Below are positions 46,727-57,386 of a DNA stretch of 64,000 nucleotides, in pieces (position 1 is the stretch's first letter; each line of letters begins with the position of its first letter). The translations under genes were made by a program, and so were the position numbers. The notes under the pieces were generated by a model. That model was not told the DNA's origin. It worked only from the letters and a program-made list of their open reading frames with translations, and ran no database searches. Source of the stretch: Chitinibacter fontanus (GTDB taxonomy: Bacteria > Pseudomonadota > Gammaproteobacteria > Burkholderiales > Chitinibacteraceae). The DNA is taken from contig NZ_CP058952.1 in assembly GCF_013423785.1 (NCBI RefSeq), positions 372,001-436,000 of the forward strand, read 5' to 3'.

Positions 46727-47559
46727 TAGCGCATTCCAGCGCCCGGCTTAGCCAGCTCATACACTGTTTTGCCTTGCAGTTTAAAAAACTCGGCCGCGTG
46801 GTACAGGTTTTCCGAATGCCCCACGTACAACAAACCTTCAGGTTTCATCATCGGTGCAAAGCGCTGAAGAATTTTGTATTGGGTTTCTTTATCAAAATAA
46901 ATCATGACATTACGGCAAAAGATAGCATCAAATGGCCCGCGCACGCTCCAATTGGGTTCGATCAAATTCAAGCGGCGGAAGGTAATCATCTCGCGCAACT
47001 CGGGTTTTAGCTGATAACGACCATCGGGTTGCAAATTAAAAAATTTGCTCACTCGCTGCGCAGAGAGTTTTTTTACCTCTTCTGCCGGGTAAATCCCTTG
47101 GCGACCTTTTTCAAGCACATTCGTATCTAAATCGGTGGCGATGATTTTAACCGGCGGGCGCAGGGTATCAAATGCTTCACAAGCGGTGATAGCCAATGAA
47201 TATGGTTCCTCGCCGGTGCTAGAGGCAGAACACCAGATATTAAAGTTACCCACACTGCGATGGTCTTTCAAATAACGCAGCAAAATATCAAAGTGGTGAG
47301 CCTCGCGGAAAAATGAGGTCAAATTGGTCGTCATTGAGTTACTAAATAACTCAAACTCCTTAGGATCACCGCGTTCGAGCACCTGCAAATATTGTTGAAA
47401 AGTTTTCAGATTGAGCGCGCGCAGCCGTTTTGCCAAGCGTCCATACACCATATCGTGCTTTGAATCCGACAGCGCAATACCCGCATAGTTGTAAATCATG
47501 GTGCGTATCTTTTCAAAATCCGCGTGGGTAAATTCAAATTCTCGATTCAATGGCAACAT
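46726..47559 (-). CDS. cheR: Chemotaxis protein methyltransferase CheR
   Basis: 277 residues. N-terminal alpha-helical CheR_N domain, then the SAM-binding domain with IWCSASSTGEEPYSLAI, the ATDLDTNVL loop and FDAIFCRNVMIYFD. Uses SAM to methylate receptor glutamates. It sits about 7 kb from cheA, without cheB. Confidence 0.95.
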   Translation of the reverse strand: MLPLNREFEFTHADFEKIRTMIYNYAGIALSDSKHDMVYGRLAKRLRALNLKTFQQYLQVLERGDPKEFELFSNSMTTNLTSFFREAHHFDILLRYLKDHRSVGNFNIWCSASSTGEEPYSLAITACEAFDTLRPPVKIIATDLDTNVLEKGRQGIYPAEEVKKLSAQRVSKFFNLQPDGRYQLKPELREMITFRRLNLIEPNWSVRGPFDAIFCRNVMIYFDKETQYKILQRFAPMMKPEGLLYVGHSENLYHAAEFFKLQGKTVYELAKPGAGMR

Positions 47560-47610
47560 ATGCTTTTCCAGTTCTCAATACGACGGTAATTCAGAATAGA
47601 CCAAACTATT

Positions 47611-49134
47611 TTATAAGTTCAATTCTCGCCAAATTGCATCAATACGGGCGACGGCAGCTTGATCGCGTTCGATCACCCGGCCCCATTCCCGGTTGGTTTC
47701 ACCCGGTAGCTTGTTGGTCGCATCCAGCCCCATTTTGCCGCCCAAGCCTGAAATCGGGCTGGCGAAATCGAGATAATCAATCGGCGTGTGCTCAACTAAA
47801 GTCGTGTCGCGCACCGGATCCATTCGCGTGGTGATCGCCCAAATCACCTCTTTCCAATCACGGCAGTCCACATCATCGTCGACGATGACAATGTATTTGG
47901 TGTACATAAACTGGCGCAGGAATGACCAAACGCCAAACATCACACGCTTGGCATGCCCCGGATATTGCTTTTTGATCGACACAATCGCCATCCGGTAGCT
48001 ACACCCCTCGGGCGGCAGATAAAAATCGACGATTTCCGGGAACTGCTTTTGCAAGATCGGCACAAACACTTCGTTCAGCGCCACCCCCAAAATGGCGGGC
48101 TCATCCGGCGGTTTGCCCGTGTAGGTACTGTGGTAAATCGGATCTGGGCGGCTGGTGATGCGCTCCACTTCAAAAACCGGAAACCAATCCTGCTCGTTGT
48201 AGTAGCCCGTATGGTCGCCATACGGGCCTTCCAGCGCGTGCAGGAAGCCGTTGACTTCTTTCATTGGCACACCGTGCTCAGACATCCCGCTATAGCCCGC
48301 CTCGCACGGTTTGAGTACGCCTTCGAGCACAATCTCGGCCGTGGCCGGTACTTGCAAGTCTGAGCCAATACATTGCACCAACTCGGTTTTGCTACCGCGC
48401 AACAAGCCGGCAAATTGATATTCACTGAGCGTATCGGGTACGGGTGTTACCGCGCCCAAAATCGTGGCCGGATCGCAGCCGAGCACTACAGCCACCGGAT
48501 ACGGTTTGCCGAGGTTTTGTTTGGCATGCTCGCGAAAATCCAGCGCCCCGCCGCGATGTGCCAGCCAGCGCATAATCACCTGATTTTTGGCTATCACCTG
48601 CTGGCGATAAATGCCCAGATTCTGGCGTTTTTTATTCGGCCCGCGGGTTACCACCAAGCCCCAGGTAATCAGCGGCGCCACATCGCCCGGCCAGCAATGC
48701 TGGATCGGAATCTGCCCCAGATCGACCTCCGAGCCTTCGATAATAACTTCTTGGCAAATGCCTTTGCGTACTTCTTTCGGCGCCATATTCAGCACTTGCT
48801 TCAAAAGTGGCAGTTTTTCCCAAGCGTCTTTCAGGCCTTTTGGTGGCTCGGGTTCTTTGAGATAAGCCAGCGTTTGGCCAATTTCCCGCAGTGCACTGGT
48901 GTCTTGCGCCCCCATCCCCAGCGCCACTCGCCGTGGGGTGCCAAATAAATTCCCAAGCACCGGCATACCATAGCCTGGTATATTCTCAAACAATAGCGCT
49001 GGCCCACCTTGGCGCAAGATACGGTCGCATAGCTCGGTCATTTCCAGCTTGGGCGAGACTGGCAACTGCACCCGCTTAAGCTCACCTTGCACTTCCAACT
49101 GCTGGATAAAGTCACGCAAATCACGATATTTCAT
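47611..49134 (-). CDS. ubiD: 3-octaprenyl-4-hydroxybenzoate carboxy-lyase
   Basis: 507 residues against 497 in E. coli. Contains the prenylated-FMN site residues in NLGIYRQQV (about 172-180) and R-G-G-A, and the conserved LPPEGCSYR. It decarboxylates the UbiA product and needs the cofactor made by UbiX. Not linked to ubiCA here, as usual. Upstream lies the mutarotase terminator. Confidence 0.95.
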   Translation of the reverse strand: MKYRDLRDFIQQLEVQGELKRVQLPVSPKLEMTELCDRILRQGGPALLFENIPGYGMPVLGNLFGTPRRVALGMGAQDTSALREIGQTLAYLKEPEPPKGLKDAWEKLPLLKQVLNMAPKEVRKGICQEVIIEGSEVDLGQIPIQHCWPGDVAPLITWGLVVTRGPNKKRQNLGIYRQQVIAKNQVIMRWLAHRGGALDFREHAKQNLGKPYPVAVVLGCDPATILGAVTPVPDTLSEYQFAGLLRGSKTELVQCIGSDLQVPATAEIVLEGVLKPCEAGYSGMSEHGVPMKEVNGFLHALEGPYGDHTGYYNEQDWFPVFEVERITSRPDPIYHSTYTGKPPDEPAILGVALNEVFVPILQKQFPEIVDFYLPPEGCSYRMAIVSIKKQYPGHAKRVMFGVWSFLRQFMYTKYIVIVDDDVDCRDWKEVIWAITTRMDPVRDTTLVEHTPIDYLDFASPISGLGGKMGLDATNKLPGETNREWGRVIERDQAAVARIDAIWRELNL

Positions 49135-49146
49135 TAGTATTTTTCC

Positions 49147-49177
49147 AAAAAAAACGCCCGAACAATGCGGGCGTTTT
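49147..49177 (-). terminator. Terminator after the mutarotase gene
   Basis: CGCCCG/CGGGCG stem with 7-nt loop, flanked by A- and T-tracts, between the mutarotase stop and the ubiD start. Confidence 0.85.
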
Positions 49178-49207
49178 CAGTCAAAGGCCAATGCCGACCA
49201 TCAGCAC

Positions 49208-50107
49208 TTAACGCTCTTCGGAGAGCACCATTTCAGCACTAAAACGAGATCGAGCCGCAATCGTGATGGCGTTATCAAATACATCACCACGCTCTACACA
49301 AACAAAATTCTGTCGATACTGCCCAACATCGGCCATATTATCCGCGTGCTCACCGGGGTTCCACACGATGCTACTCTTCGCGGTACTACTAATATTGATT
49401 TTACGCGCGCCGTCCACAATGGTTTGGACCTGGGGTACATCGAGGTAAACGCGATCAGTACTGCCAGTTAGTTGCAGGGTACCCGATTGGTGGCGGCGCG
49501 TCACTTCGCCGAGCGTATCAATATAGGTCAGCTCTTCCAGACCGTAAATTGGTGACTGGGTATAGTCAGCTACAGCAAAGTAAGTATGGTATGCGTACGT
49601 AAACGGTGCTGGGGTATCGCTTAAATTATCTACATTTAAGGTCAATTTCAATTCGCGCCCCACTTCTATCTGCATTTCAAAGCGGAACTCATGCGGCCAC
49701 ATTGCCAGCGTCTCGGCATCACTACTTAAACTCACGGTGAGTAGCGTTGAGCCATCCGCCTGTTGGCTAACTTGCTCCAAAGTCCAATCACTAGTGCGCG
49801 CAAACCCATGCGATTGCAAGCCCGCCGGATGACCACCAAACCATGGCAGACACATTGGAATTCCGCCTCGTACTGCTTTACCCGGCTCAAACATCGCCAG
49901 CGGGGATAACCAAAGAATTTCTTCACCCGCAGCAGGCACAAACGAGAGCAAATGGCAGCCTTGCAACGCAAAAATGGCGCTACCCAGCTTATTTTCCACT
50001 ACGACCACAGGCAAGCCTGCACCGGCGTGAGAAAAACACTCGGTGGACGACACGACACGGACACCGGAAGTGCCAGCTAAAATCGCGGAATAATCAACCA
50101 TGCTCAT
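49208..50107 (-). CDS. yeaD: D-hexose-6-phosphate mutarotase (YeaD family)
   Basis: 299 residues, galactose-mutarotase-like beta-sandwich. Conserved GCHLLSFVPA...EILWLSP, GIPMCLPWFG and YHTYFAVADY with the catalytic His; an Asn/Glu-rich WNPGEHADNMADVG block closes the fold. It speeds anomer exchange of glucose-6-phosphate-type sugars. Starts at ATG 50107 or the ATG two codons later. Confidence 0.9.
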   Translation of the reverse strand: MSMVDYSAILAGTSGVRVVSSTECFSHAGAGLPVVVVENKLGSAIFALQGCHLLSFVPAAGEEILWLSPLAMFEPGKAVRGGIPMCLPWFGGHPAGLQSHGFARTSDWTLEQVSQQADGSTLLTVSLSSDAETLAMWPHEFRFEMQIEVGRELKLTLNVDNLSDTPAPFTYAYHTYFAVADYTQSPIYGLEELTYIDTLGEVTRRHQSGTLQLTGSTDRVYLDVPQVQTIVDGARKINISSTAKSSIVWNPGEHADNMADVGQYRQNFVCVERGDVFDNAITIAARSRFSAEMVLSEER

Positions 50108-50227
50108 CAGAATCTGCTCCTCTTCTCAAGCCGCCATTTTAAAGCATTTCACCGCTTCACTTACAGACAAAACCGAAAATTACTGGCAAATATTGCCGAT
50201 GCACAAAGAAAGTTGTGCTGGCGGCAA

Positions 50228-51055
50228 TTACTGCAGGTGGCGGGCGGGAATACCTTCCATGCTGCGCTCGGGGTCAAACCAGCGCGATAACCATTTATAG
50301 GTTCGTCGCCATGCATCCTGTGCTGCATCTGGATCGGCAATTGACTCAAGCGCCATATGGTTGGGCGGCAAATTCAGCGCTTCGTGCTTGAGATGATCAA
50401 GCATCAAATCAAAATCGTGGCGCGCTTCTGGGTAGCTCACAAGATGAAACAGGCTCTGGCCGGAAACTTGACTCAATTGCGTGCAATATGAAAACGGGGT
50501 TAGACCATCTTGCTGCCCCGCAAGTAACAAGGTAGGCGCGGCAACACGGAAATCAGCCCCAAGCAACAATTTACAATTTGGTGAAAACACTGTTGCCGAA
50601 CGCAAGCCTGGGTTTTTGCGATTTAAAATAGATAGCGTTGCGCTTGCACCACTATCCCAGCCCACGACGGCAATGCGGTTTGGATCAACTTCTCGGCGCT
50701 GTTTCAGCCAAGTAATCGCACGTTGCAAATTATTTGCACGGCGCTGCATTTCGGCCTTCTGGGCGCTCATTCGGCTAATTGCACAGGCGTTTTTTTGCTT
50801 AGGCATATCGTTGAGCAGTAGCACCGCAAAATCGAGCTCTTGCAATTGACTAGTCATTCGCGCATAGCGAATAGCAAGCTCTTGGTTTTTGTCATAGAGG
50901 CCAGCACAACCATGCATTAATACTACAGCGGGAGCGTTGGAGCGCACAGGGCTAAAGTATTCAGCCTTGAGTCGTGATTTACCGACCGTGACACTGTGTG
51001 GGCTGGCAAAACTACCTGCGGCAAAAAAACAGAGGATAAAACCGAAATATTTCAT
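50228..51055 (-). CDS. Secreted alpha/beta hydrolase, dienelactone hydrolase-like
   Basis: 275 residues from the ATG at 51055; a 26-residue extension upstream would run into the DUF4870 gene. Signal peptide (about 1-19, ending SFA|S). Oxyanion block VVLMHGCAGLYD, nucleophile elbow VVGWDSGAS with Asp (residue 134) where most dienelactone hydrolases have Cys or Ser, later QQDGLTPF and ARHDFD for the acid and the His. An Asp nucleophile would be unusual; see findings. Coupled to the DUF4870 gene by a one-base overlap. Confidence 0.78.
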   Translation of the reverse strand: MKYFGFILCFFAAGSFASPHSVTVGKSRLKAEYFSPVRSNAPAVVLMHGCAGLYDKNQELAIRYARMTSQLQELDFAVLLLNDMPKQKNACAISRMSAQKAEMQRRANNLQRAITWLKQRREVDPNRIAVVGWDSGASATLSILNRKNPGLRSATVFSPNCKLLLGADFRVAAPTLLLAGQQDGLTPFSYCTQLSQVSGQSLFHLVSYPEARHDFDLMLDHLKHEALNLPPNHMALESIADPDAAQDAWRRTYKWLSRWFDPERSMEGIPARHLQ

Positions 51056-51393
51056 TAAGCGATGAGGCGCAAGGCAAATGGGTAACGGTACAGCAAGCCT
51101 TTGCTGGCATTCAGTGCGGCCAAAATACTGCACACAACATTACAAATCCACAAAATCCCCAAAATCAACCAACCCAATAAGGGAATCAAACCCAAAATTA
51201 GCGAGGCCAACATTAAGGTAATAGACCAATTGAGTGCTTCTTTACCGGCGTCAAAAATGAATTCATCGTCTTTTTTCAAGACATAGATGACTAGACCAGG
51301 AATCACACTAAAGAAAATAGTCAGCAGATAGACTAGCACAGCAACATTGCGTGAATCTTGTGATGGAATCGTGCTCGGTGTTAAATCACTCAT
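51055..51393 (-). CDS. DUF4870 family membrane protein
   Basis: 112 residues, three membrane helices (about 15-40, 56-75, 78-100). The motif VKYVLKKDDEF.FDAGKEALNWS, here IYVLKKDDEFIFDAGKEALNWS, is typical of DUF4870/Tic20-like proteins of unknown role. First gene of a two-gene unit with the hydrolase. Confidence 0.85.
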   Translation of the reverse strand: MSDLTPSTIPSQDSRNVAVLVYLLTIFFSVIPGLVIYVLKKDDEFIFDAGKEALNWSITLMLASLILGLIPLLGWLILGILWICNVVCSILAALNASKGLLYRYPFALRLIA

Positions 51394-51613
51394 TAGCCGC
51401 CCTCAGTAACCATGCCGTTTATCGAATAAGGCCGTGGATTTTACGCCCTATCGATGCTCTGTTTCAAACTTTATTCGCATTATCCGCAGCGCATTGCTTC
51501 ACCTAGAATTTATGCCTAGCTAACTGATTGATTTTGCGCTAAACCATAGGTGCAATGCAGCAATTCTGCCCTACTGAACCCACCCCTGCAACGCTTACAC
51601 GAGGAGACGCCGA

Positions 51614-52402
51614 ATGAGTGATACGATCGACTGCCAAATGACTGCCGATGGAGTTGTCACACTGCGTCTGATTCGCCCTGAGGTTTGCAATGCCATTAAC
51701 GAGATCATGGTGGCGGAACTCACCGCTACCTTGGCAGCGATCAGCCAGAATCCGCAAGCACGAGTATTAGTACTTACTGGCGTAGGGCATATTTTCTGTG
51801 CGGGAACAGATTATCAGTGGATGCTCAAAGGCAGTCAGGCCGGGCCCGATCACAATTTTGAAGATGCATTGCAAATTGCGCGGCTATTGCGCACTTTAGA
51901 CCGTCTGCCTATACCCACCATCGCACATATCAACGGCCCAGCGGTCGGCATTGGCATCGGCCTGATTTCGTGCTGCGATATGGCGGTTTGTACACCTGAT
52001 AGCTGGTTTAGCATTCCAGACACACGTATCGGCCTCATACCAGCCGTATTTGGCCCTTATGTCATCAATAAAATCGGTAGTAGTGCGGCAAGGCGCTTCT
52101 TTTTAAGTACCGAGCGGTTTACGCCCGCAACCGCATTGCGATTAGGCTTGATTCATGAATGCCCAGCAACGGCAGAATTAGCGGAACAACAAGTGTCAGA
52201 CTGGATTAGCGCCATGCTACGAAATAGCCCGCACGCGTTGACTGCAGCGAAACGATTTATTACCTCTGTTGAGCATCGACCAATTGATGATGCAATGCTG
52301 TCGGATACGGCACATCGTATGGCGCATATTCGCTCGCACGAAGAAGCGCAGCTGGGATTGAACGCCTATCTCAACCAAAACACCCCAAGCTGGCTAGCAT
52401 GA
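51614..52402 (+). CDS. Enoyl-CoA hydratase/isomerase family (AUH/LiuC-like)
   Basis: 262 residues with GAGGAGA upstream of the ATG. Crotonase fold: FCAGTDYQWM for the first oxyanion loop, NGPAVGIGIGLISCCDMAVC, then PDTRIGLIPAVFGPYV, which resembles methylglutaconyl-CoA hydratases (LiuC/AUH) more than FadB-type. The catalytic Glu expected in the SEVRLGL-type segment is Asp here (PDTRIGL). Single gene, with no other leucine degradation genes near. Confidence 0.85.
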   Translation: MSDTIDCQMTADGVVTLRLIRPEVCNAINEIMVAELTATLAAISQNPQARVLVLTGVGHIFCAGTDYQWMLKGSQAGPDHNFEDALQIARLLRTLDRLPIPTIAHINGPAVGIGIGLISCCDMAVCTPDSWFSIPDTRIGLIPAVFGPYVINKIGSSAARRFFLSTERFTPATALRLGLIHECPATAELAEQQVSDWISAMLRNSPHALTAAKRFITSVEHRPIDDAMLSDTAHRMAHIRSHEEAQLGLNAYLNQNTPSWLA

Positions 52403-52404
52403 AT

Positions 52405-52434
52405 AAAAAAAGCCCAGCATCCGCTGGGCTTTTT
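52405..52434. terminator. Bidirectional terminator, hydratase / ppiD
   Basis: AGCCCAGC/GCTGGGCT stem, ATCC loop, six A before and T-tract after. Confidence 0.93.
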
Positions 52435-52452
52435 CTTTTGCAGTTAAGCGAT

Positions 52453-54294
52453 TTATTCCGCAGCTTTCGCGCTTAATTGTTTGCTGTACTGCACTTTGAT
52501 ATCGCGCTTGAGTGACTCAAGATAAGCCGAAAACTCAACCTGCCCATACATTTTTGACAGATTCTCATCCATCTTAAATTTGTTTTCCGGACTCAACGCC
52601 GGTGCAGGAATGGTTTTACCTACTTTATAAATCACAAAGCCTTTGCCTGGCACACTGGAGCCAACATAGTCAGGCTGCTCTTTATTAGCCACTTTGAAGA
52701 TAGCTTTCAAATCAGCCTCACTAACCCCAGGCGCAGCAATGCGGCCAAGAGTCTGGGCTTCACCCCACACTAAGTTGAGCTGAGCGCCTGATTTGAGCGC
52801 TTTCAATTTTGCCTCACCGTCAGCTGCCGCTAATTTGCCAGCTTTTTCCAACTTCAATTTATCCGCAATTTGTGCCGAAACATCCGCCAGAGGTTGAGTC
52901 TGGGTCGGTTTAAATTCAAGCACACGTGCAGATACCAATTGGCCACGAGCAATCTCGATCGCTTCCGAATTATGCTTTTTCTTCAAAACATCATCGGAGA
53001 AAACAGCTTCCAAGAGTTTCGGATTATTCAACAGCTCATCCTGAGCTGCTTTGCGCGTCACCCAAGCGCTCTGTTTTACGGTAAGTTTGAGCTCATCTGC
53101 AACCGCTTTTAAGCTATCAGCCTGCTGATACACCAATTCACTAAACTTATCCGATTGCGCTTGGAAAGCTGCCTGCGCCTTTTCAAATTTCAATTTTTCT
53201 TCAATTTTCGGCTTAAGATCAGCTAAGCTAGCGCCCTTAACATCATCCAGTTTCAAAATATGGAAACCGAATTCTGTTTCAACCACTTCACTAATTTGAC
53301 CTTTAGCTAACTTAAAGGCTGCATCTTCAAATGGTTTAACCATTGCACCTTTAGCGAAATAGCCTAGATCACCACCATTAGCAGCAGAACCTGGATCTTG
53401 AGATTTAGCTTTAGCAAGTGCTGCAAATTGCGCAGGGTTTTTCTTCACTTCGGCCAAAATTGCTTCAGCTTGCGCGCGTACTTTGGCTTTTTCATCTGGT
53501 TTCATTTCTTTACCAGCGGTGAGCAAAATATGGCTAACTTTGCGCTCTTCTTTGGCTAAATCGGCTTTATGCTCATCAAAGTATTTCTGCACTTCGGCAT
53601 CGGTTACCGTTTGCTTGGCAGCTAAGTCTGCTTGTGAAAACAACACATACTCTAGCTTGACCATGTCAGGAGATTTAAACTGAGCCAAGTTAGCATCGTA
53701 ATACTGTTTAATTTCGGCATCTGAAACCAAAGCCTGTGCCAAATATTGCTCTGGCGCTAATGTCGCGGCAAAAACCTCACGCTTCTCACCCATAAGTGTG
53801 TTCAAACGCTGCATTTGCGCGTTTGACACAAAACCCGTTTGCATTACACCATCCATCAACTGGCGCAAGACGATATCTTGTTTTACTTTGCTCTCAAACT
53901 GGGCTGGCGACATTTGCTGTGATGCAAGTAATTCCTGATAACGCTTAGCATCAAATTTGCCATCCACTTGAAACGCAGGAATCGTTGCAATAGCTTCGCG
54001 CAATACTGAATCAGGCACCGATAGACGTAACTCACGGGCTTTTTCCTGCAGTAGCTGCTGGCGTACCAATTGTTCAACCACCATCGGCTTCATTTCATCC
54101 GGTACGGCTTGGTTGCCAATAGCTTCAGCTAACTCACGCTGAGTGATACGTGATTTGCCAACTTTAGCCAGAAAATCATCGCCCTGCCCCATGGCGCTGT
54201 AACCGCTAAAACCAATCCCCACCACCAGACCTACCGAAATCAAACCCAAAATAACCTGAACGGCTGTTTTATTATTGTGTACAAAATCAAACAT
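52453..54294 (-). CDS. ppiD: Periplasmic folding chaperone PpiD (SurA_N/rotamase)
   Basis: 613 residues. Short cytoplasmic start and one membrane anchor (about 13-32), then SurA_N-type helical part, a parvulin rotamase domain at about 260-360 (VSHILLTA...GGDLGYFAKGAMVKPFEDAAFKLAKGQISEVVETEFGFHILKLDD), and a second helical and rotamase-like part. PpiD works at the SecYEG exit on newly exported proteins. Length and order agree with E. coli PpiD (623). Confidence 0.94.
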   Translation of the reverse strand: MFDFVHNNKTAVQVILGLISVGLVVGIGFSGYSAMGQGDDFLAKVGKSRITQRELAEAIGNQAVPDEMKPMVVEQLVRQQLLQEKARELRLSVPDSVLREAIATIPAFQVDGKFDAKRYQELLASQQMSPAQFESKVKQDIVLRQLMDGVMQTGFVSNAQMQRLNTLMGEKREVFAATLAPEQYLAQALVSDAEIKQYYDANLAQFKSPDMVKLEYVLFSQADLAAKQTVTDAEVQKYFDEHKADLAKEERKVSHILLTAGKEMKPDEKAKVRAQAEAILAEVKKNPAQFAALAKAKSQDPGSAANGGDLGYFAKGAMVKPFEDAAFKLAKGQISEVVETEFGFHILKLDDVKGASLADLKPKIEEKLKFEKAQAAFQAQSDKFSELVYQQADSLKAVADELKLTVKQSAWVTRKAAQDELLNNPKLLEAVFSDDVLKKKHNSEAIEIARGQLVSARVLEFKPTQTQPLADVSAQIADKLKLEKAGKLAAADGEAKLKALKSGAQLNLVWGEAQTLGRIAAPGVSEADLKAIFKVANKEQPDYVGSSVPGKGFVIYKVGKTIPAPALSPENKFKMDENLSKMYGQVEFSAYLESLKRDIKVQYSKQLSAKAAE

Positions 54295-54385
54295 GGACGA
54301 CGCACTCCTGCTTTACATGCGCGTTATCATGCCAGATTGCATGGCGTATGTCTGTAAGAGACGCAATATTCTGCGCATAAAACAA

Positions 54386-54409
54386 AAGGGCAAACATAAG
54401 TTTGCCCTT
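54386..54409 (-). terminator. Terminator of tRNA-Asp
   Basis: AAGGGCAAAC/GTTTGCCCTT with a 4-nt loop, 8 bases past the tRNA 3' end, followed on the minus strand by TTGTTTTAT. Confidence 0.88.
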
Positions 54410-54417
54410 GAGGATTT

Positions 54418-54494
54418 TGGCGGAGTGGACGGGACTCGAACCCGCGACCCCCGGCGTGACAGGCCGGTATTCTAACCAACTGAACTACCACTCC
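54418..54494 (-). tRNA. tRNA-Asp (anticodon GTC), CCA encoded
   Basis: Reverse complement folds into a 77-nt cloverleaf: acceptor GGAGTGG/CCACTCC, D arm with AGTTCAGTTGGTTAGA, anticodon loop CTGTCAC with GTC, T arm GCGGGTTCGAGTCCCGT, discriminator G and encoded CCA. Lies between ppiD and hupB. Confidence 0.97.
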
Positions 54495-54545
54495 AATGGC
54501 TTGCACTAGATCAAGTCTGATCTAGTCAAACCACACAATTCAGGT

Positions 54546-54818
54546 TTATTGAACTGCGTCTTTCAATGATTTACCAGCGCGGAATTTTGGCTGTTTAGCA
54601 GCAGCGATCTTGATTGACTCGCCAGTGCGTGGATTGCGGCCAGTGCGCTCTTCACGTTCTGAAACGTAGAAAGAACCAAAACCAACCAGCGTCACTTCTT
54701 GACCACTTTTAAGCGCGTTGGAGATCGCTTCTACGGTTGCATCCAGCGCTTTACCAGCAGCGGCTTTAGACAGACCTGCTGATTCGGCGATTGCGTCGAT
54801 GAGTTCCGATTTATTCAC
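54546..54818 (-). CDS. hupB: DNA-binding protein HU
   Basis: 90 residues, whole HU fold. [27 protein letters not shown] at the start and the DNA-arm segment [26 protein letters not shown]. Downstream of lon, as in E. coli (lon-hupB-ppiD). Abundant nucleoid protein. Confidence 0.97.
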   Translation of the reverse strand: MNKSELIDAIAESAGLSKAAAGKALDATVEAISNALKSGQEVTLVGFGSFYVSEREERTGRNPRTGESIKIAAAKQPKFRAGKSLKDAVQ

Positions 54819-54902
54819 TTACATCCCCTTTCAATTTTGATTAGATGAATCTGGTTGGTACATTGCCTAATGTTTATATCAAGTCCACAAAATAAGTGTC
54901 AA

Positions 54903-57317
54903 TTAATGCTTGAGACTGTGTTGGTTTGTATCAACGTTTGTGGCGGCAAGGTTTTCATCTGGCGTCGCATCTACCGGAGTAGCTACAGGCATGCGTTCTA
55001 GTGCATAGCCCAACACCTCATCAAACCACTTGACCGGATGAATAGCAAGACCTCGCTTTACATTTTCCGGTATTTCAATCAAATCTTTGACATTTCCTTC
55101 CGGAATGAGGACTTGTTTGATGCCACCACGATGCGCGGCCAGTAGTTTTTCTTTCAAACCACCAATCGGTAATACTTCGCCACGCAGCGTAATCTCGCCC
55201 GTCATCGCCACATCACAACGCACGGGTATACCCGTCAATACCGATGTCAGCGCGGTCGCGATACCAATACCCGCCGATGGGCCGTCTTTTGGCGTTGCGC
55301 CTTCTGGTAAGTGAATATGCATATCGTTTTTCTGATAAAACTCGGGATCAATCCCTAAGCTCACCGCACGCGAACGAACCACCGACAAGGCAGCTTGGAT
55401 CGACTCTTGCATCACGTCGCCCAACTTACCAGTCTGGATCATTTTGCCTTTACCTGGCAATTTCACCGTCTCGATCGTCAGCAATTCGCCACCCACTTCA
55501 GTCCACGCCAAACCGGTCACCTGACCGATCTGGTTTTTCTGCTCGGCTACACCAAAGTCGTAGCGATGAACTCCCAGATATTTATCCAGATTTTTCGCGT
55601 TGATAACGACTTTTTTGTCTGATGGCTTGAGCAGCAAAGCTTTGACCACTTTGCGGCATAGCTTCGCGATTTCACGATCAAGACTACGCACGCCGGCTTC
55701 GCGGGTGTAATAGCGAATAATATCGCGCACGGCTGTGTCGGCAATTTGTAGCTCGCCTTCACGCACACCGTTGTTTTTCATTTGCTTAGGCACGAGGTAT
55801 TTCAGCGCGATATTCACCTTTTCGTCCTCGGTATAACCCGATAGACGAATAATCTCCATCCGATCCAACAGTGGCGCAGGAATATTCAGTGAGTTCGCCG
55901 TAGCCACAAACATCACGTCCGACAAATCATAATCTACCTCGAGATAGTGATCGCTAAACGAATGGTTCTGCTCTGGATCGAGCACCTCAAGCAGGGCCGA
56001 TGATGGGTCACCACGGAAGTCACTACCGAGTTTATCCACTTCATCCAGCAGGAACAGCGGGTTTTTCACGCCGACTTTGGTCATGCTTTGCAAAATTTTG
56101 CCCGGCATAGAGCCAATATAGGTACGACGATGACCGCGAATTTCCGCTTCATCACGCACGCCGCCCAAGGCCATGCGCACAAACTTGCGATTGGTCGCGC
56201 GGGCAATGCTCTCACCCAACGAGGTTTTACCCACCCCTGGCGGCCCTACTAGGCACAAAATCGGGCCTTTGAGTTTTTCTACACGGGTTTGCACCGCGAG
56301 GTACTCAACAATGCGTTCTTTGACCTTTTCTAGGCCATAGTGGTCAGCATCGAGTACGGTATCGGCTTCGGCCAAATCTTTGCTGATCTTGGTTTTTTTC
56401 TTCCACGGCAAGGCCAAAATGGTGTCGATATAATTACGCACCACCGTTGCTTCGGCCGACATCGGCGACATCATGCGCAGTTTTTTCAACTCGCCTTCAG
56501 TTTTCTCACGCGCTTCTTTGCTCATACCCGCGGATTTAATACGTTTTTCCAGCTCGTCCAGATCCGCGTTTTCATCCAGCTCACCCAACTCTTTCTGGAT
56601 CGCTTTCACCTGCTCGTTTAGGTAATACTCGCGCTGGCTTTTCTCCATTTGGCGCTTCACCCGACCACGGATGCGTTTTTCCACCTGCAAGATATCCAAC
56701 TCGGATTCAAGCTGCTTGAGCAGATGATCCATCCGCGCCGCAACATCTTCCATTTCCAGCACGGCTTGTTTTTGCTCGAGCTTCAATGGCAAATGTGCCG
56801 CAACGGTATCAGCCAAACGACCGGCAGTTTCAATGCCAGCCAAGGACGACAAGATTTCTGGCGGGATTTTTTTATTCAGTTTCACATACTGATCAAACTG
56901 CGCCAGCAAAGTGCGGCGCATCGCCTCAGTCTCATTGCTGTCTTCCGGCGCCGGGGCTTGCGGCGTGGCAGTTACGCGATAGAAGCCATCGTCGTCCAAC
57001 AGCTCTTCAACCACTGCGCGTTGCAGACCTTCCACCAGCACCTTCACGGTGCCATCGGGTAATTTGAGCAATTGCAGCACCGTTGCTACGGTACCAATCG
57101 GGTAAATATCGGCAAAACTAGGCTCATCCTTGGCCGCATTTTTCTGCGCTACCAGCAAGATATGCTTGCCGGATTTCATGGCCGCTTCGAGGGCTTTGAT
57201 GGATTTGGGACGACCCACGAACAGTGGAATCACCATATGCGGGAACACAACCACATCGCGCAAGGGCAAAACGGGGAATGAGGTTGATTCTGCGGGTAGT
57301 AATGAGTGTTCGGACAT
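54903..57317 (-). CDS. lon: ATP-dependent protease Lon
   Basis: 804 residues from the ATG at 57317; an earlier frame to 57350 is less likely. LonB-type N-terminal domain ([19 protein letters not shown]), coiled coil, AAA+ with Walker [10 protein letters not shown] near 355 and a Walker B DEVDKL, and the Ser-Lys protease part with the Ser in DGPSAGIG near 680. Degrades misfolded and regulatory proteins. In E. coli sits downstream of clpX, the same order as here. Confidence 0.97.
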   Translation of the reverse strand: MSEHSLLPAESTSFPVLPLRDVVVFPHMVIPLFVGRPKSIKALEAAMKSGKHILLVAQKNAAKDEPSFADIYPIGTVATVLQLLKLPDGTVKVLVEGLQRAVVEELLDDDGFYRVTATPQAPAPEDSNETEAMRRTLLAQFDQYVKLNKKIPPEILSSLAGIETAGRLADTVAAHLPLKLEQKQAVLEMEDVAARMDHLLKQLESELDILQVEKRIRGRVKRQMEKSQREYYLNEQVKAIQKELGELDENADLDELEKRIKSAGMSKEAREKTEGELKKLRMMSPMSAEATVVRNYIDTILALPWKKKTKISKDLAEADTVLDADHYGLEKVKERIVEYLAVQTRVEKLKGPILCLVGPPGVGKTSLGESIARATNRKFVRMALGGVRDEAEIRGHRRTYIGSMPGKILQSMTKVGVKNPLFLLDEVDKLGSDFRGDPSSALLEVLDPEQNHSFSDHYLEVDYDLSDVMFVATANSLNIPAPLLDRMEIIRLSGYTEDEKVNIALKYLVPKQMKNNGVREGELQIADTAVRDIIRYYTREAGVRSLDREIAKLCRKVVKALLLKPSDKKVVINAKNLDKYLGVHRYDFGVAEQKNQIGQVTGLAWTEVGGELLTIETVKLPGKGKMIQTGKLGDVMQESIQAALSVVRSRAVSLGIDPEFYQKNDMHIHLPEGATPKDGPSAGIGIATALTSVLTGIPVRCDVAMTGEITLRGEVLPIGGLKEKLLAAHRGGIKQVLIPEGNVKDLIEIPENVKRGLAIHPVKWFDEVLGYALERMPVATPVDATPDENLAATNVDTNQHSLKH

Positions 57318-57386
57318 GTTGTTATGACCTGATCGAAGATATAAAGACAATATGCGGTCAAGCAGCGATTAATTCAATCGCCGCGC

